Positions 17,224 to 25,999 of a stretch of 64,000 bases of DNA are shown piece by piece. The stretch's first letter is position 1, and the number at the start of each line of letters is the position of its first letter. The notes beneath the pieces were generated by a model that was not told where the DNA came from, made no database searches, and saw only the letters and a program-made list of their open reading frames with translations. The stretch is from an uncultured Bacilli bacterium (GTDB taxonomy: Bacteria; Bacillota_I; Bacilli_A; RF39; UBA660). The stretch spans positions 1 to 64,000 of the forward strand of contig CAKPJN010000002.1 in the NCBI GenBank assembly GCA_934162665.1. The letters run 5' to 3'. The position numbers and the translations under genes were made by a program.

Positions 17224-18927
17224 TTATTGAATTTCAACAATATCGCCAAATAACTCTATTGCACTATTAGTTATTATATCATCTTTTTTTTCTTCTTCAA
17301 ATACCTCATCAAATATTTCTTCAGGCTCATCAATAACAGTATAATGATTTCCCATCTTAATATTATCAATATATTTTTTCTTCTCATTATTCCACATTTC
17401 ATCAGATATAATAGCAATCTTTTTGTTAGAACCAGTTAATTTATTATAAATCTCAGTTAATTTTTCTATATTAACTAAATTTTTTTCCACCATAGAATCA
17501 TATTCATAGCTAATAACAATATTATCACAACTCGCAACTCTAAATTTAGAATCTAATATATCACACACTAAATAACCAATTTCAGAATCAAAAGTAAAAT
17601 CTTCCAATTTTTTTCTTTTATTTTGTTCTTCAGTTAAAATATTTTTATCAGCTTTGGCAAAAGTATTATTAATTCTAACATTCATAATTTCTTTTATATT
17701 TTTAACACCATAATTATTTCCACCTGAAGAAATAGAAACAATATTCTTATCATTATCAATAATAGTATTACCAGATTCTTTAACTTTTTCCTCAATATTT
17801 TTCTTTTTTTCTATAGTATTTTCAATTTTATTATTTAAATTACTAGAATAATCCTCAACTTTATCAGAAGAAATTATTTCCCGGGAAATAATTTTATTAT
17901 CCTCCATATACTTTAAAATCATCATTTCAATAAAAATTTGAGGATTTCCACTTTTTTTAATATCAAACATATTTTCGTTAATAAAATTAATTAAACTTTC
18001 CACAAGATTAATATCAAAATTCATTTTTTTAGAATCAATATAATAATCTACTAAATTATCACGTAAATAATACATAATTTGAATTAAAAATTGAATCAAA
18101 TTTTTACCATCATTATTAGTATCGTTAATAAATTTTAATATTTTATCCACATGACCATTAAATATATATTCACAAAACAATTCAATATTTTTTTCATCAA
18201 CTAACCCATTCAAATCAAGAAAATCTTCATATTTTATCTTCCCAGAAGTATAAGAAATAAGCTTATCTAAGCTTCCCAAAGCATCACGCATTCCACCATC
18301 TGACATTAAAGAAATATTTTTCAACACCTCATCATCAATATCAATTTTCTCTTGTTCACATACATATTTTAATCTTTTCATAATTGAATCATTTGATATT
18401 CTTTTAAAAGAAAAGCACTGACATCTAGAAATAATAGTCTCTGGAACCTTTTGGGGATCTGTAGTAGCTAAAATAAACACTGCATGTTCAGGCGGTTCCT
18501 CTAATGTCTTAAGCAATGCATTAAAAGCTCCAATAGACAACATATGAACTTCATCAACAATATAAACCTTATATTTTAATTCAGCTGGTACTAACGATAT
18601 TTTATTTCGTAAATCTCTTATTTCATCAACACCATTATTAGAAGCAGCATCAATCTCAATAATATCAACACATTCTTTTTCATAAGAATGTACGCAATTA
18701 TTACACTTTCCACAAGCATTTCCATCATTTGAATCTAAACAATTAATAGCTCTAGAAAAAATTTTAGAAACAGTTGTTTTACCTGTACCTCTAGGACCAA
18801 AAAACATATATGCATGACTAAAATGATTATTCTTAATTGAATTTTTTAAAGTTTTAACTATAATCTCTTGTCCAACTACATCATCAAATTCTTGAGGCCT
18901 ATATTTTCTATATAAAGCATGATACAT
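17224..18927 (-). CDS. dnaX: DNA polymerase III gamma/tau subunit
   Basis: 567 residues. Walker A GPRGTGKTT (about 44-52), a Cys4 zinc module (CLDSNDGNACGKCNNC, about 63-78), Walker B VDEVHML (about 119-125) and the SRC finger (about 170) are present, followed by the oligomerisation domain and an acidic C-terminal region. The ATG at 18927 gives MYHALYRKYRP and follows AAGGAGG. An exact Noc-site palindrome lies within the coding sequence where it encodes a variable linker. Confidence 0.96.
   Translation of the reverse strand: MYHALYRKYRPQEFDDVVGQEIIVKTLKNSIKNNHFSHAYMFFGPRGTGKTTVSKIFSRAINCLDSNDGNACGKCNNCVHSYEKECVDIIEIDAASNNGVDEIRDLRNKISLVPAELKYKVYIVDEVHMLSIGAFNALLKTLEEPPEHAVFILATTDPQKVPETIISRCQCFSFKRISNDSIMKRLKYVCEQEKIDIDDEVLKNISLMSDGGMRDALGSLDKLISYTSGKIKYEDFLDLNGLVDEKNIELFCEYIFNGHVDKILKFINDTNNDGKNLIQFLIQIMYYLRDNLVDYYIDSKKMNFDINLVESLINFINENMFDIKKSGNPQIFIEMMILKYMEDNKIISREIISSDKVEDYSSNLNNKIENTIEKKKNIEEKVKESGNTIIDNDKNIVSISSGGNNYGVKNIKEIMNVRINNTFAKADKNILTEEQNKRKKLEDFTFDSEIGYLVCDILDSKFRVASCDNIVISYEYDSMVEKNLVNIEKLTEIYNKLTGSNKKIAIISDEMWNNEKKKYIDNIKMGNHYTVIDEPEEIFDEVFEEEKKDDIITNSAIELFGDIVEIQ
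17876..17889. promoter_or_regulatory. Noc-binding-site-like palindrome inside dnaX
   Basis: Exact ATTTCCCGGGAAAT, with AT-rich palindromic flanks, inside the linker-coding part of dnaX (encoding KIISREIISS). Finding this GC-centred palindrome in a very AT-rich coding region suggests selection for the site rather than for the protein. Confidence 0.75.
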
Positions 18928-19007
18928 AAACTCAAACCTCCTTATAAACACCATTATTATATCATATATAACTATATTTTTATTAAATAAATATAGCTAA
19001 AAAGCAA

Positions 19008-19023
19008 TGTTCCACGTGAAACA
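19008..19023. promoter_or_regulatory. parS-like site 1
   Basis: TGTTCCACGTGAAACA differs from the consensus TGTTTCACGTGAAACA at one base. It is the first site of the composite array in the dnaX-tadA gap and is followed 20 bases later by a Noc-site-like palindrome. Confidence 0.88.
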
Positions 19024-19043
19024 TCACTTTTTAACATAGAATT

Positions 19044-19057
19044 ATTTCCCAGGAAAT
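19044..19057. promoter_or_regulatory. Noc-binding-site-like palindrome 1 of the array
   Basis: ATTTCCCAGGAAAT, one mismatch from the Noc consensus, within a longer palindrome ATTATTTCCCAGGAAATAAT. It lies 20 bases from parS-like site 1. Confidence 0.75.
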
Positions 19058-19142
19058 AATCTTTCATAAATACAAATGCAATTTTAATCATAAAGTACAA
19101 TAATATTTAATTGTTTCATTAATAAAAAATGAAAATTAAACG

Positions 19143-19166
19143 TAATAATAATAATAATAATAATAA
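19143..19166 (+). repeat. (TAA)8 microsatellite
   Basis: Eight perfect TAA copies in the AT-rich filler between the first and second centromere units. Low-complexity sequence; length may vary between strains. Confidence 0.9.
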
Positions 19167-19200
19167 TTTAATATTATTTTAAACTTAAAACAAGTATCAA

Positions 19201-19216
19201 TGTTTCACGTGGAACA
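19201..19216. promoter_or_regulatory. parS-like site 2
   Basis: TGTTTCACGTGGAACA, one mismatch from consensus. It is the exact reverse complement of site 1, so the asymmetric base is on the opposite half-site. Confidence 0.88.
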
Positions 19217-19236
19217 TTACTTTTAACTTTAAAATT

Positions 19237-19250
19237 ATTTCCCGGGAAAT
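19237..19250. promoter_or_regulatory. Noc-binding-site-like palindrome 2 of the array
   Basis: Exact ATTTCCCGGGAAAT, with palindromic AT flanks, 20 bases from parS-like site 2. Confidence 0.82.
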
Positions 19251-19379
19251 AATTTTCTATAAATAAAGATACAGTTTAACAAATGAAATATGATAATACT
19301 CAATTATTTCAATAATAAAAGAGGAAAACTAAATGCAAAAATAACTTTATCAACCTTTTAAACTTAACATAATTACCAA

Positions 19380-19395
19380 TATTCCACGTGAAACA
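19380..19395. promoter_or_regulatory. parS-like site 3 (degenerate)
   Basis: TATTCCACGTGAAACA, two mismatches from consensus, in the same orientation as site 1. The central CACGTG and right half are intact. Confidence 0.72.
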
Positions 19396-19414
19396 TCACA
19401 TATACCTTTAAATT

Positions 19415-19428
19415 ATTTCCTGGGAAAT
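19415..19428. promoter_or_regulatory. Noc-binding-site-like palindrome 3 of the array
   Basis: ATTTCCTGGGAAAT, one mismatch from the Noc consensus and the reverse complement of palindrome 1. It is 19 bases from parS-like site 3. Confidence 0.75.
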
Positions 19429-19502
19429 AATTTCAATAAAATAAATGGTATAAATCCATACAATATTAAAAATAATATAAATATAGGAGATAACAAAAAC
19501 AA

Positions 19503-19518
19503 TGTTTCACGTGGAACA
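19503..19518. promoter_or_regulatory. parS-like site 4, inside a terminator-like hairpin
   Basis: TGTTTCACGTGGAACA, same as site 2. Its flanks extend the palindrome (AAAACAATGTT/AACATTGTTTT), so the minus-strand RNA can form a long stem followed by T-rich sequence, about 70 bases past the tadA stop. It may double as the tadA terminator. Confidence 0.85.
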
Positions 19519-19584
19519 TTGTTTTTAATATAAATTCTTTACTCCGAATAAACACTTATATTCATATATTTCTTTTTAAATATA

Positions 19585-20028
19585 CTATCTTCTCTCTTTA
19601 AAAAAACTTTGTAATAATTCTTCAATTTCAGGAAAATTAAAATCATTATATAAATTAACAGACGAATTAATCTTATCAGAATTAAATATTTGCTTAATAA
19701 TACCAATATTATCCTTATCCAAATTAGATAATCCACAATATACATTACTTATTCGAGACTGCTTAATTGCACTAGCACACATAGGACAAGGTTCTAAAGT
19801 AATATATATATCACAACCATCCAATCTCCAATTACCTAATTTCTTAGAAGCCATCACTATTGCACTAATTTCAGCATGTCCTACTACCAAATTACTACTT
19901 TCTTTCGTATTATGAGCACTAGCAATAACCTCACCATCCCTAACGATTATTGCTCCGATTGGAACTTCTCCACATTCATACGCTTTTTTAGCTTCTTCTA
20001 TTGCTAAAGTCATATATTTATCCACCAT
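19585..20028 (-). CDS. tadA: tRNA-specific adenosine deaminase
   Basis: 147 residues. Zinc deaminase that converts A34 to inosine in tRNA-Arg(ACG). The HAEISA motif (His-Ala-Glu, about residue 52) and PCPMCASA (about 81-88) supply the zinc ligands and proton shuttle; VPIGAIIVRDGEVIA is the N-terminal signature. It lies between the SRP RNA gene and the centromere array. Confidence 0.95.
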   Translation of the reverse strand: MVDKYMTLAIEEAKKAYECGEVPIGAIIVRDGEVIASAHNTKESSNLVVGHAEISAIVMASKKLGNWRLDGCDIYITLEPCPMCASAIKQSRISNVYCGLSNLDKDNIGIIKQIFNSDKINSSVNLYNDFNFPEIEELLQSFFKERR

Positions 20029-20048
20029 AATAATCTCCTAAAATAAAA

Positions 20049-20121
20049 GATGCACATAAAAGTTGGTTATTAAGGCTGCTATCTTCCAATCCTGACCTGT
20101 TTCTAACACTTTTATTGCATC
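20049..20121 (-). ncRNA. ffs: Signal recognition particle RNA (4.5S-like)
   Basis: The minus strand has the conserved SRP helix-8 core GGTCAGG...GGAAG...AGCAGC (about 20073-20096), closed by complementary ends GATGCA and TGCATC. The span is short (about 73 nt), like the Alu-less small bacterial form rather than the long Bacillus scRNA. Location next to tadA and dnaX matches scr of Bacillus. The exact ends are estimated from the closing stem. Confidence 0.88.
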
Positions 20122-20187
20122 AAAATCATTGTAATATATATTTTTTTTTATGTAAATAAAATTTTTAATTTTTATACTCAAATAATT

Positions 20188-20296
20188 TTATCCACTTGTC
20201 AATTAATTTACAGTTAATAAAAATACTATTAATTCTTTTATATTCCAAATAATCAATTTAAATGATTTTACATCAATCAAAATAATTTTATCCACA
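20188..20296 (+). promoter_or_regulatory. Two DnaA boxes between gyrA and the SRP RNA gene
   Basis: TTATCCACT (20188-20196) and a perfect TTATCCACA (20288-20296) lie on the plus strand exactly 100 bases apart, each preceded by the same AATAATT. They are about 9 kb from oriC. The rest of the gap (20122-20320) is featureless AT-rich DNA that may also contain the SRP RNA promoter. Confidence 0.6.
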
Positions 20297-20318
20297 GGAT
20301 AATCTTTTACCAATAAAT

Positions 20319-20348
20319 AAAAAATACTAGATATCAAAATATCTAGTA
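20319..20348 (-). terminator. gyrA terminator
   Basis: Perfect 10-bp stem (TACTAGATAT/ATATCTAGTA, four-base loop) followed on the minus strand by a T-rich run, starting about 18 bases past the gyrA stop. Confidence 0.85.
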
Positions 20349-20366
20349 CTCATTAATCCTATATTA

Positions 20367-22820
20367 TTATTCGCTAACTTTCTCAATATTTTCATTAGTA
20401 TCAGAACTTTCCTTTTCTACAATCGCAACTGTAGATACCTTTTGTTCATCCTTTAAATTAATCAATCTAACACCTTGAGTAGCACGTTTTAAAGTAGATA
20501 CTTGTTCTAATGGCATCTTCATAATAACACCACTGTTAGTAATAATCATAACATCATATAAACTAACATCATCAACACATTTTAACGCTACCATCATACC
20601 GTTCTTATCAGTAACATTTAATGCCTTAACACCCTTGCTACCTCTATGAGTTAATCTATATTCATCAATTAAAGTTTGCTTACCATAACCATTTTCTGTA
20701 ACTATTAAAATCAATTGACCTGATTTAACAACTTCAGAACCTACAACTAGACTACCATCTAAATCGATTCCTTTTACACCAGATGTATTTCTTCCCATAG
20801 ATCTAATTTCATTCTCATCAAATCTAACCATACGACCATTGCTAGCACCAATAGCAACTTCATCATTACCACTAGTCTTTCTAACACTTATTAATTCATC
20901 ATTTTCCTTTAATAATATAGCAATCTTACCACTATTACGTATATTATCAAACTCTCTAATTTCAGTACGTTTTACCAATCCATTTCTCGTAGTAAACATT
21001 AAATACTTAGCTTGTTCTTTCTTTGCATCTAGTGTTACTATCGAACTAATGTTTTCATTCTTATCAAGTGCAAGTAAATTAATAATTGGTAATCCTTTAG
21101 ATTGTCTGCTAAACTCTGGAACCTCATAACCCTTTAATCTATAAACTCTACCCTTATTAGAGAAGAATAATATGTAATCATGAGTTTTCATTGAGATTAA
21201 ATGTTCAACAAAATCTTCTTCATTAGTTGCCATACCCTTAATACCTACACCACCTCTATTTTGAGTTCTATAAGTATCAGATTTTAAACGTTTAATATAT
21301 CCATTATTTGTAAGAGTAACAATAATATCATCAACTGGAATTAATGACTCATCCTCAATATACTCGATTGCGGTCATATCAATATTAGTTCTTCTTTCAT
21401 CACTATATTTATTCTTAATTTCAGTCATTTCATCTTTAATTATTTGTAATATTCTAGACTCTTTCGATAAAATATCCTTTAAATCAGCTATTTCTGCAAG
21501 TAAATCGTTCAATTCATTCTCAATCTTATCTCTTTCTAAACCAGTTAACCTTCTTAATTTCATCTCAAGAATAGCTTGTGATTGAACCTCTGATAAATTA
21601 AATCTTGACATTAAGCCATTCATAGCTTCTTCATCAGATTTAGAAGACTTAATTAATTTTATTATATCATCAATATGATCTAAAGCTATTTTTAAACCTT
21701 CTAATATATGAGCTCTAGCCTCATCTTTATTAAGAATAAATCTTGTACGACGTATAATAACTTCTTTTTGATAATCAATATATTTAACAATAATATCTTT
21801 TAAACAAAGTGTTTTAGGAACACCTTGATCAAGCATTAAAAATATAATACTAAAATTTGTTTGAAAAGCAGTATGCTTATATAAATTATTAAGTACAACT
21901 TGTGGATTAGCATCTTTCTTCAAAGTAATAGTAATCTTTACACCATTCTTTAAATCAGTATGATAATCAGAAATACCATCAATTACTTTATTATGAACAA
22001 GATCAGCAACCTTATTCTTTAACTCTAATGTATTTACTCCATAAGGAACTTCATCAACAATTATATAATGTTTTCCATGATCTTCTTCAATTCTAGCCTT
22101 ACTTCTAATTGTAATTGACCCTCTACCCGTTTCATAAGCTTTTCTTATACCACTATTTCCTAAAATAGTTGCTCCTGTAGGAAAATCAGGACCTTTAATA
22201 TATTGCATTAAACCATCTAAATCAATATCAGGATTATCAATATAAGCAATACAACCATCAATTATTTCACCTAAATTATGAGGTGGAATATTTGTAGCCA
22301 TACCAACAGCAATTCCCATTGTACCATTAACTAAAATATTAGGAAATCTAGAAGGTAAAATTTCAGGTTCCTTTTCAGTCTCATCAAAGTTTGGTAAAAA
22401 ATTAACCGTATCTTTATTAATATCTCTTAACATTTCCATAGAAATTTTTGAAAGACGAGATTCTGTATAACGCATTGCTGCGGCTCCATCACCTTCTATA
22501 TTACCAAAATTTCCATGACCATCTACAAGTGTATTACGATAAGAAAAGCCTTGCGCCATTCTTACCATTGCCTCATAAATACTAGAGTCCCCATGAGGAT
22601 GATATTTTCCCATTACATCTCCAACGATTCTAGCACTCTTTTTATGAGGTTTATCAGGTGTATAACCAGATTCATACATAGAATATAAAATTCTTCTGTG
22701 AACAGGCTTTAAACCATCTCTAAGGTCAGGTAAAGCACGTGAAACAATAACACTCATTGAATATTCAAGAAAAGAATTACGAACTTCACTAACTATATTA
22801 TTTTGCTCTAATCTATCCAT
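20367..22820 (-). CDS. gyrA: DNA gyrase subunit A
   Basis: 817 residues. The catalytic Tyr is in AAMRYTE (Tyr118). The quinolone-resistance region HPHGDSSIYEAMVRMAQ has Ser79 and Glu83, the drug-sensitive type. Six beta-pinwheel repeats follow (GGVGIKGM, NRGG-type boxes), ending in an acidic tail. It follows gyrB by 13 bases on the same strand. Confidence 0.98.
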   Translation of the reverse strand: MDRLEQNNIVSEVRNSFLEYSMSVIVSRALPDLRDGLKPVHRRILYSMYESGYTPDKPHKKSARIVGDVMGKYHPHGDSSIYEAMVRMAQGFSYRNTLVDGHGNFGNIEGDGAAAMRYTESRLSKISMEMLRDINKDTVNFLPNFDETEKEPEILPSRFPNILVNGTMGIAVGMATNIPPHNLGEIIDGCIAYIDNPDIDLDGLMQYIKGPDFPTGATILGNSGIRKAYETGRGSITIRSKARIEEDHGKHYIIVDEVPYGVNTLELKNKVADLVHNKVIDGISDYHTDLKNGVKITITLKKDANPQVVLNNLYKHTAFQTNFSIIFLMLDQGVPKTLCLKDIIVKYIDYQKEVIIRRTRFILNKDEARAHILEGLKIALDHIDDIIKLIKSSKSDEEAMNGLMSRFNLSEVQSQAILEMKLRRLTGLERDKIENELNDLLAEIADLKDILSKESRILQIIKDEMTEIKNKYSDERRTNIDMTAIEYIEDESLIPVDDIIVTLTNNGYIKRLKSDTYRTQNRGGVGIKGMATNEEDFVEHLISMKTHDYILFFSNKGRVYRLKGYEVPEFSRQSKGLPIINLLALDKNENISSIVTLDAKKEQAKYLMFTTRNGLVKRTEIREFDNIRNSGKIAILLKENDELISVRKTSGNDEVAIGASNGRMVRFDENEIRSMGRNTSGVKGIDLDGSLVVGSEVVKSGQLILIVTENGYGKQTLIDEYRLTHRGSKGVKALNVTDKNGMMVALKCVDDVSLYDVMIITNSGVIMKMPLEQVSTLKRATQGVRLINLKDEQKVSTVAIVEKESSDTNENIEKVSE

Positions 22821-22833
22821 ATTATCTTACCTC

Positions 22834-24762
22834 CTATATATCCAAATTATCTACATAAACAGCATTTTCTTCAATAAATTCACGTCTAGGTCCAACTTCT
22901 TCACCCATAAGCTTAGAAAATACTTCATCTGCAGCTATTGTATCATCAACTGTTATTTGTCTTAATATACGTCTATTAATATCCATAGTTGTCTCATTCA
23001 ATTCTTCAGCATCCATCTCTCCTAAACCTTTCATACGAGCAATTTCATACTTTGTATTAGGCGATAATGTTGCAAGATATTGATCACGTTCTTCTTCATT
23101 TAATACATATTTAATAGTTTTCCCATGTTTTATAGAAAAAAGTGGTGGTTGCGCAGCATATACATGTCCAGCCTCAACAATAGGTCTAAAAAATCTATAA
23201 AATAAAGTAAGAAGTAATACTCTAATATGAGAACCATCAACATCAGCATCAGTCATGATAATTATCTTATGATATCTTAACTTTTCAAGATTAAATTCAT
23301 CACCAATACCAGTACCAAATGCTGTTATTATTGTTCTAATTTCTTCATTTGATAAAATTCTATCAAGTCTTGCTTTTTCAACATTTAATATTTTACCACG
23401 TAAAGGTAAAATAGCTTGAGTCATACTATTACGACCTTCTTTTGCAGAACCACCTGCCGAATCTCCTTCGACTAAGAATATTTCACATTCACTAGGATCT
23501 TTACTCTTACAATCAGATAATTTTCCATAGAAATTCGTAACATCCAAATCACCCTTACGACGAGTTAACTCACGAGCACGTTTTGCAGCTACTCTTGCAC
23601 GAGAAGCAGTCATACTTTTTTCTACTATAATTCTTGCTTGAGCAGGATTTTCCATTAAAAATCTCTCAAATGCTTCACTAAATATTTTATCTGCAATTCC
23701 TCTAACTTCACTATTTCCAAGCTTAGTTTTAGTTTGGCCTTCAAATTGAGGATTAGGATGCTTACAAGAAATAATCATAGTAATACCTTCACGAACATCA
23801 TCACCAGTTAAAGCATCATCTTTATCCTTTAAAATTCCATTATTAGTTGCATATTTATTCAATATTCTTGTCAATGCACGTCTAACACCATCCTCATGTG
23901 TACCACCTTCAGGAGTATTAATATTATTAACAAAAGAATATATACTTGAATTATAAGTTTCATTATACTGTAATGCTACCTCTAATGAAATATCTTTATC
24001 AGTACCAGCACAATCAATTATAGTCTCATGTATAGGAGTTTTATTTTTATTAAGCATTTGTACATACTCGCTAATACCACCTTCATAATAAAAGGAATCC
24101 TTTAAATCTACTTCACGGTTATCTGTCAAAGATATTCTTAAACATTTATTTAAAAAAGCTAATTCTCTTAAACGAGTTCTTAAAATTTCATAATCATAAA
24201 CTGTTGTATCAGTAAATATTTCTGGATCTGGTTTAAAAGTTACAGTAGTACCAGTTCTATCAATATCGCATTCATCAATAACTTTTAATATATCTACCGG
24301 ATGACCACCATTTTCATATTTTTGATAATAAACTTTTCCATCTTTATAAACTTTAACTTCTAACCATTTACTTAAGGCATTAACAACACTTGCTCCAACA
24401 CCATGTAATCCACCAGAAACTTTATAACCTCCACCACCAAATTTACCACCAGCATGAAGAACAGTATAAACAGTTTCTACTGTACTTTTACCAGTTTTAG
24501 GATGAATATCAACAGGAATTCCTCTACCATCATCTTTAACGGTTATAGTATTATCTTTTCCTATTTCTACCTCAATGTGATTACAATAACCTGCCAAAGC
24601 TTCATCAATAGCGTTATCAACTATTTCCCATACTAAATGATGAAGTCCTCTAGAACTAGTAGTACCAATATACATACCTGGTCTTTTTCTAACTGCTTCA
24701 AGTCCTTCTAATACTTGAATAGCCGATGAATCATAATTAGTTTGATTTTTTTCTTCACTCAT
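22834..24762 (-). CDS. gyrB: DNA gyrase subunit B
   Basis: 642 residues. GHKL ATPase motifs (VDNAIDEALAGYCN, DDGRGIPVDIH, GGLHGVGASVVNALS), the Toprim EGDSAGGSA box and the DADVDGSHI metal site are all present, and EEVGPRREFIE closes the protein. It lies four bases after recF, so the two are cotranscribed. Confidence 0.98.
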   Translation of the reverse strand: MSEEKNQTNYDSSAIQVLEGLEAVRKRPGMYIGTTSSRGLHHLVWEIVDNAIDEALAGYCNHIEVEIGKDNTITVKDDGRGIPVDIHPKTGKSTVETVYTVLHAGGKFGGGGYKVSGGLHGVGASVVNALSKWLEVKVYKDGKVYYQKYENGGHPVDILKVIDECDIDRTGTTVTFKPDPEIFTDTTVYDYEILRTRLRELAFLNKCLRISLTDNREVDLKDSFYYEGGISEYVQMLNKNKTPIHETIIDCAGTDKDISLEVALQYNETYNSSIYSFVNNINTPEGGTHEDGVRRALTRILNKYATNNGILKDKDDALTGDDVREGITMIISCKHPNPQFEGQTKTKLGNSEVRGIADKIFSEAFERFLMENPAQARIIVEKSMTASRARVAAKRARELTRRKGDLDVTNFYGKLSDCKSKDPSECEIFLVEGDSAGGSAKEGRNSMTQAILPLRGKILNVEKARLDRILSNEEIRTIITAFGTGIGDEFNLEKLRYHKIIIMTDADVDGSHIRVLLLTLFYRFFRPIVEAGHVYAAQPPLFSIKHGKTIKYVLNEEERDQYLATLSPNTKYEIARMKGLGEMDAEELNETTMDINRRILRQITVDDTIAADEVFSKLMGEEVGPRREFIEENAVYVDNLDI

Positions 24763-24766
24763 TCTA

Positions 24767-25876
24767 TTACCTACTTTCTATTTTGCCATTTTTCACTTCA
24801 AATATCGAAGCATTATCTAAATACTTTCTATTAATATTTTTTAAATCTGTAGTTGTAATAATACTCTGAATATTATCATTAATGATTTTTAATAACCTAT
24901 TTCTCTTTTTTATATCAAGTTCAGAAAATATATCATCTAAAAGTAAAACTGGATTAGTTCCTGAAATACTATTAAATATAGGAATTTCTGATAATTTATA
25001 TGAAAGAACTGCCAACTTCTGTTGCCCCTGTGATCCAAAAAATTTTAAATTATTATCATCTAAAATAAAATTAAAATCATCTCTATGTGGTCCAAAAAGT
25101 GTCATTCCATAATTCAATTCTTTCATATAATTCTTATAAAAAATATGTTTCATCTTTTTTCTGATTGCTTCTTTTTCATATAAATCAATAGAAATATTTG
25201 GTTCATAAATAACCTTTAAATTACCAGTACCAACTATTTTATTATAATATAAATTGATATTTTCATTAATATAATTCAAATATTCATATCTCTTTTGATA
25301 TATAATAATAGCTTTTTCAATAAGTTTATCCGTAATAATATCTAAATAATCCTTATCAGCAATTGAATTACTATATAAAATTTTTAAATATTCATTACGA
25401 GTTTTTAATATTTTATTATATTCATTATAAGTATTTAAATAAGTTTTAGATATTTGTGATAATTGTATATTTAGTAAATTTCTTCTAATATTAGGTGATC
25501 CTTTTATAATATCTAAATCATCTGGTGAAAATACTATTACATTTAAATTAGAAATATATGATGCTACCTTTTTTATATCTGTATTATTAATTTTTAGTAT
25601 TTTATCTTTATCATCAACTTGAACTTCTAATTTATTAATAACTTTTTCTTTTTTTATAGTTCCTTTTATTTTAGTCTTTTTCTTTCCAAACATTATAATA
25701 TTGGGATTTACACCAATTCTATGTGATTTAGTAAGCGCTAAAATAACAATACTCTCTAAAATATTAGTTTTTCCTTGAGCATTATCACCAATAAATATAT
25801 TCATTCCATCACTAAATTTAATAGAGATGTTAGAATAATTTCTAAAATTAAGTAATTCTAATTTAGTAATTTTCAT
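24767..25876 (-). CDS. recF: DNA replication and repair protein RecF
   Basis: 369 residues. N-terminal MKITKLELLNFRNY, Walker A GDNAQGKTNILE (about 31-42), the signature segment FGSQGQQKLAVLS, and Walker B LLLDDIFSELD. It binds gapped DNA and works with RecO and RecR in RecA loading. An extended -10 (TGATATAAT, minus strand near 25945) in the 119-base gap after comK may give it its own promoter. Confidence 0.96.
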   Translation of the reverse strand: MKITKLELLNFRNYSNISIKFSDGMNIFIGDNAQGKTNILESIVILALTKSHRIGVNPNIIMFGKKKTKIKGTIKKEKVINKLEVQVDDKDKILKINNTDIKKVASYISNLNVIVFSPDDLDIIKGSPNIRRNLLNIQLSQISKTYLNTYNEYNKILKTRNEYLKILYSNSIADKDYLDIITDKLIEKAIIIYQKRYEYLNYINENINLYYNKIVGTGNLKVIYEPNISIDLYEKEAIRKKMKHIFYKNYMKELNYGMTLFGPHRDDFNFILDDNNLKFFGSQGQQKLAVLSYKLSEIPIFNSISGTNPVLLLDDIFSELDIKKRNRLLKIINDNIQSIITTTDLKNINRKYLDNASIFEVKNGKIESR

Positions 25877-25974
25877 TTAAGACCCCTTAAAAAGCCTCAT
25901 ATAATCACCTATCCCCTATTCGAGTATTCCTATACATACGATTATATTATATCATAAAAAGGTAATTAAAGCAC

Positions 25975-25999
25975 TAAAAAATAGTTAATAATTAACTAT
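25975..25999 (-). terminator. comK terminator
   Basis: A near-perfect palindromic stem (AATAGTTAA/TTAACTATT) spans the comK stop codon and is followed on the minus strand by six T, separating comK from recF. Confidence 0.75.

Larger units (their letters stand above)
19008..19518. repeat. Composite parS / Noc-site centromere array in the dnaX-tadA gap
   Basis: This gene-free stretch (18928-19584) contains degenerate tandem units: a parS-like 16-mer, a 19-20 base spacer, a Noc-site-like 14-mer in an AATTATT...AATAATT frame, then an AT-rich filler. Units start at 19008, 19201 and 19380, and a final parS-like site stands alone at 19503. Fillers of the first two units share blocks such as ATAAATA and ATTATTTCA/TTGTTTCATTAATAA, so tandem duplication is likely. 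The array lies about 10 kb from oriC, where ParB loading sites are expected. Confidence 0.85.

Noticed and set aside
19539..19745. 68-codon ORF overlapping the tadA 3' end
   Set aside because: It is an out-of-frame shadow of tadA with an Ile/Leu-rich, meaningless sequence.
22735..22750. Half parS match (GCACGTGAAACA) near the gyrA N-terminus
   Set aside because: Only one half-site plus CACGTG is present; the other half is unrelated and the sequence is explained by the conserved VSRALPD codons.
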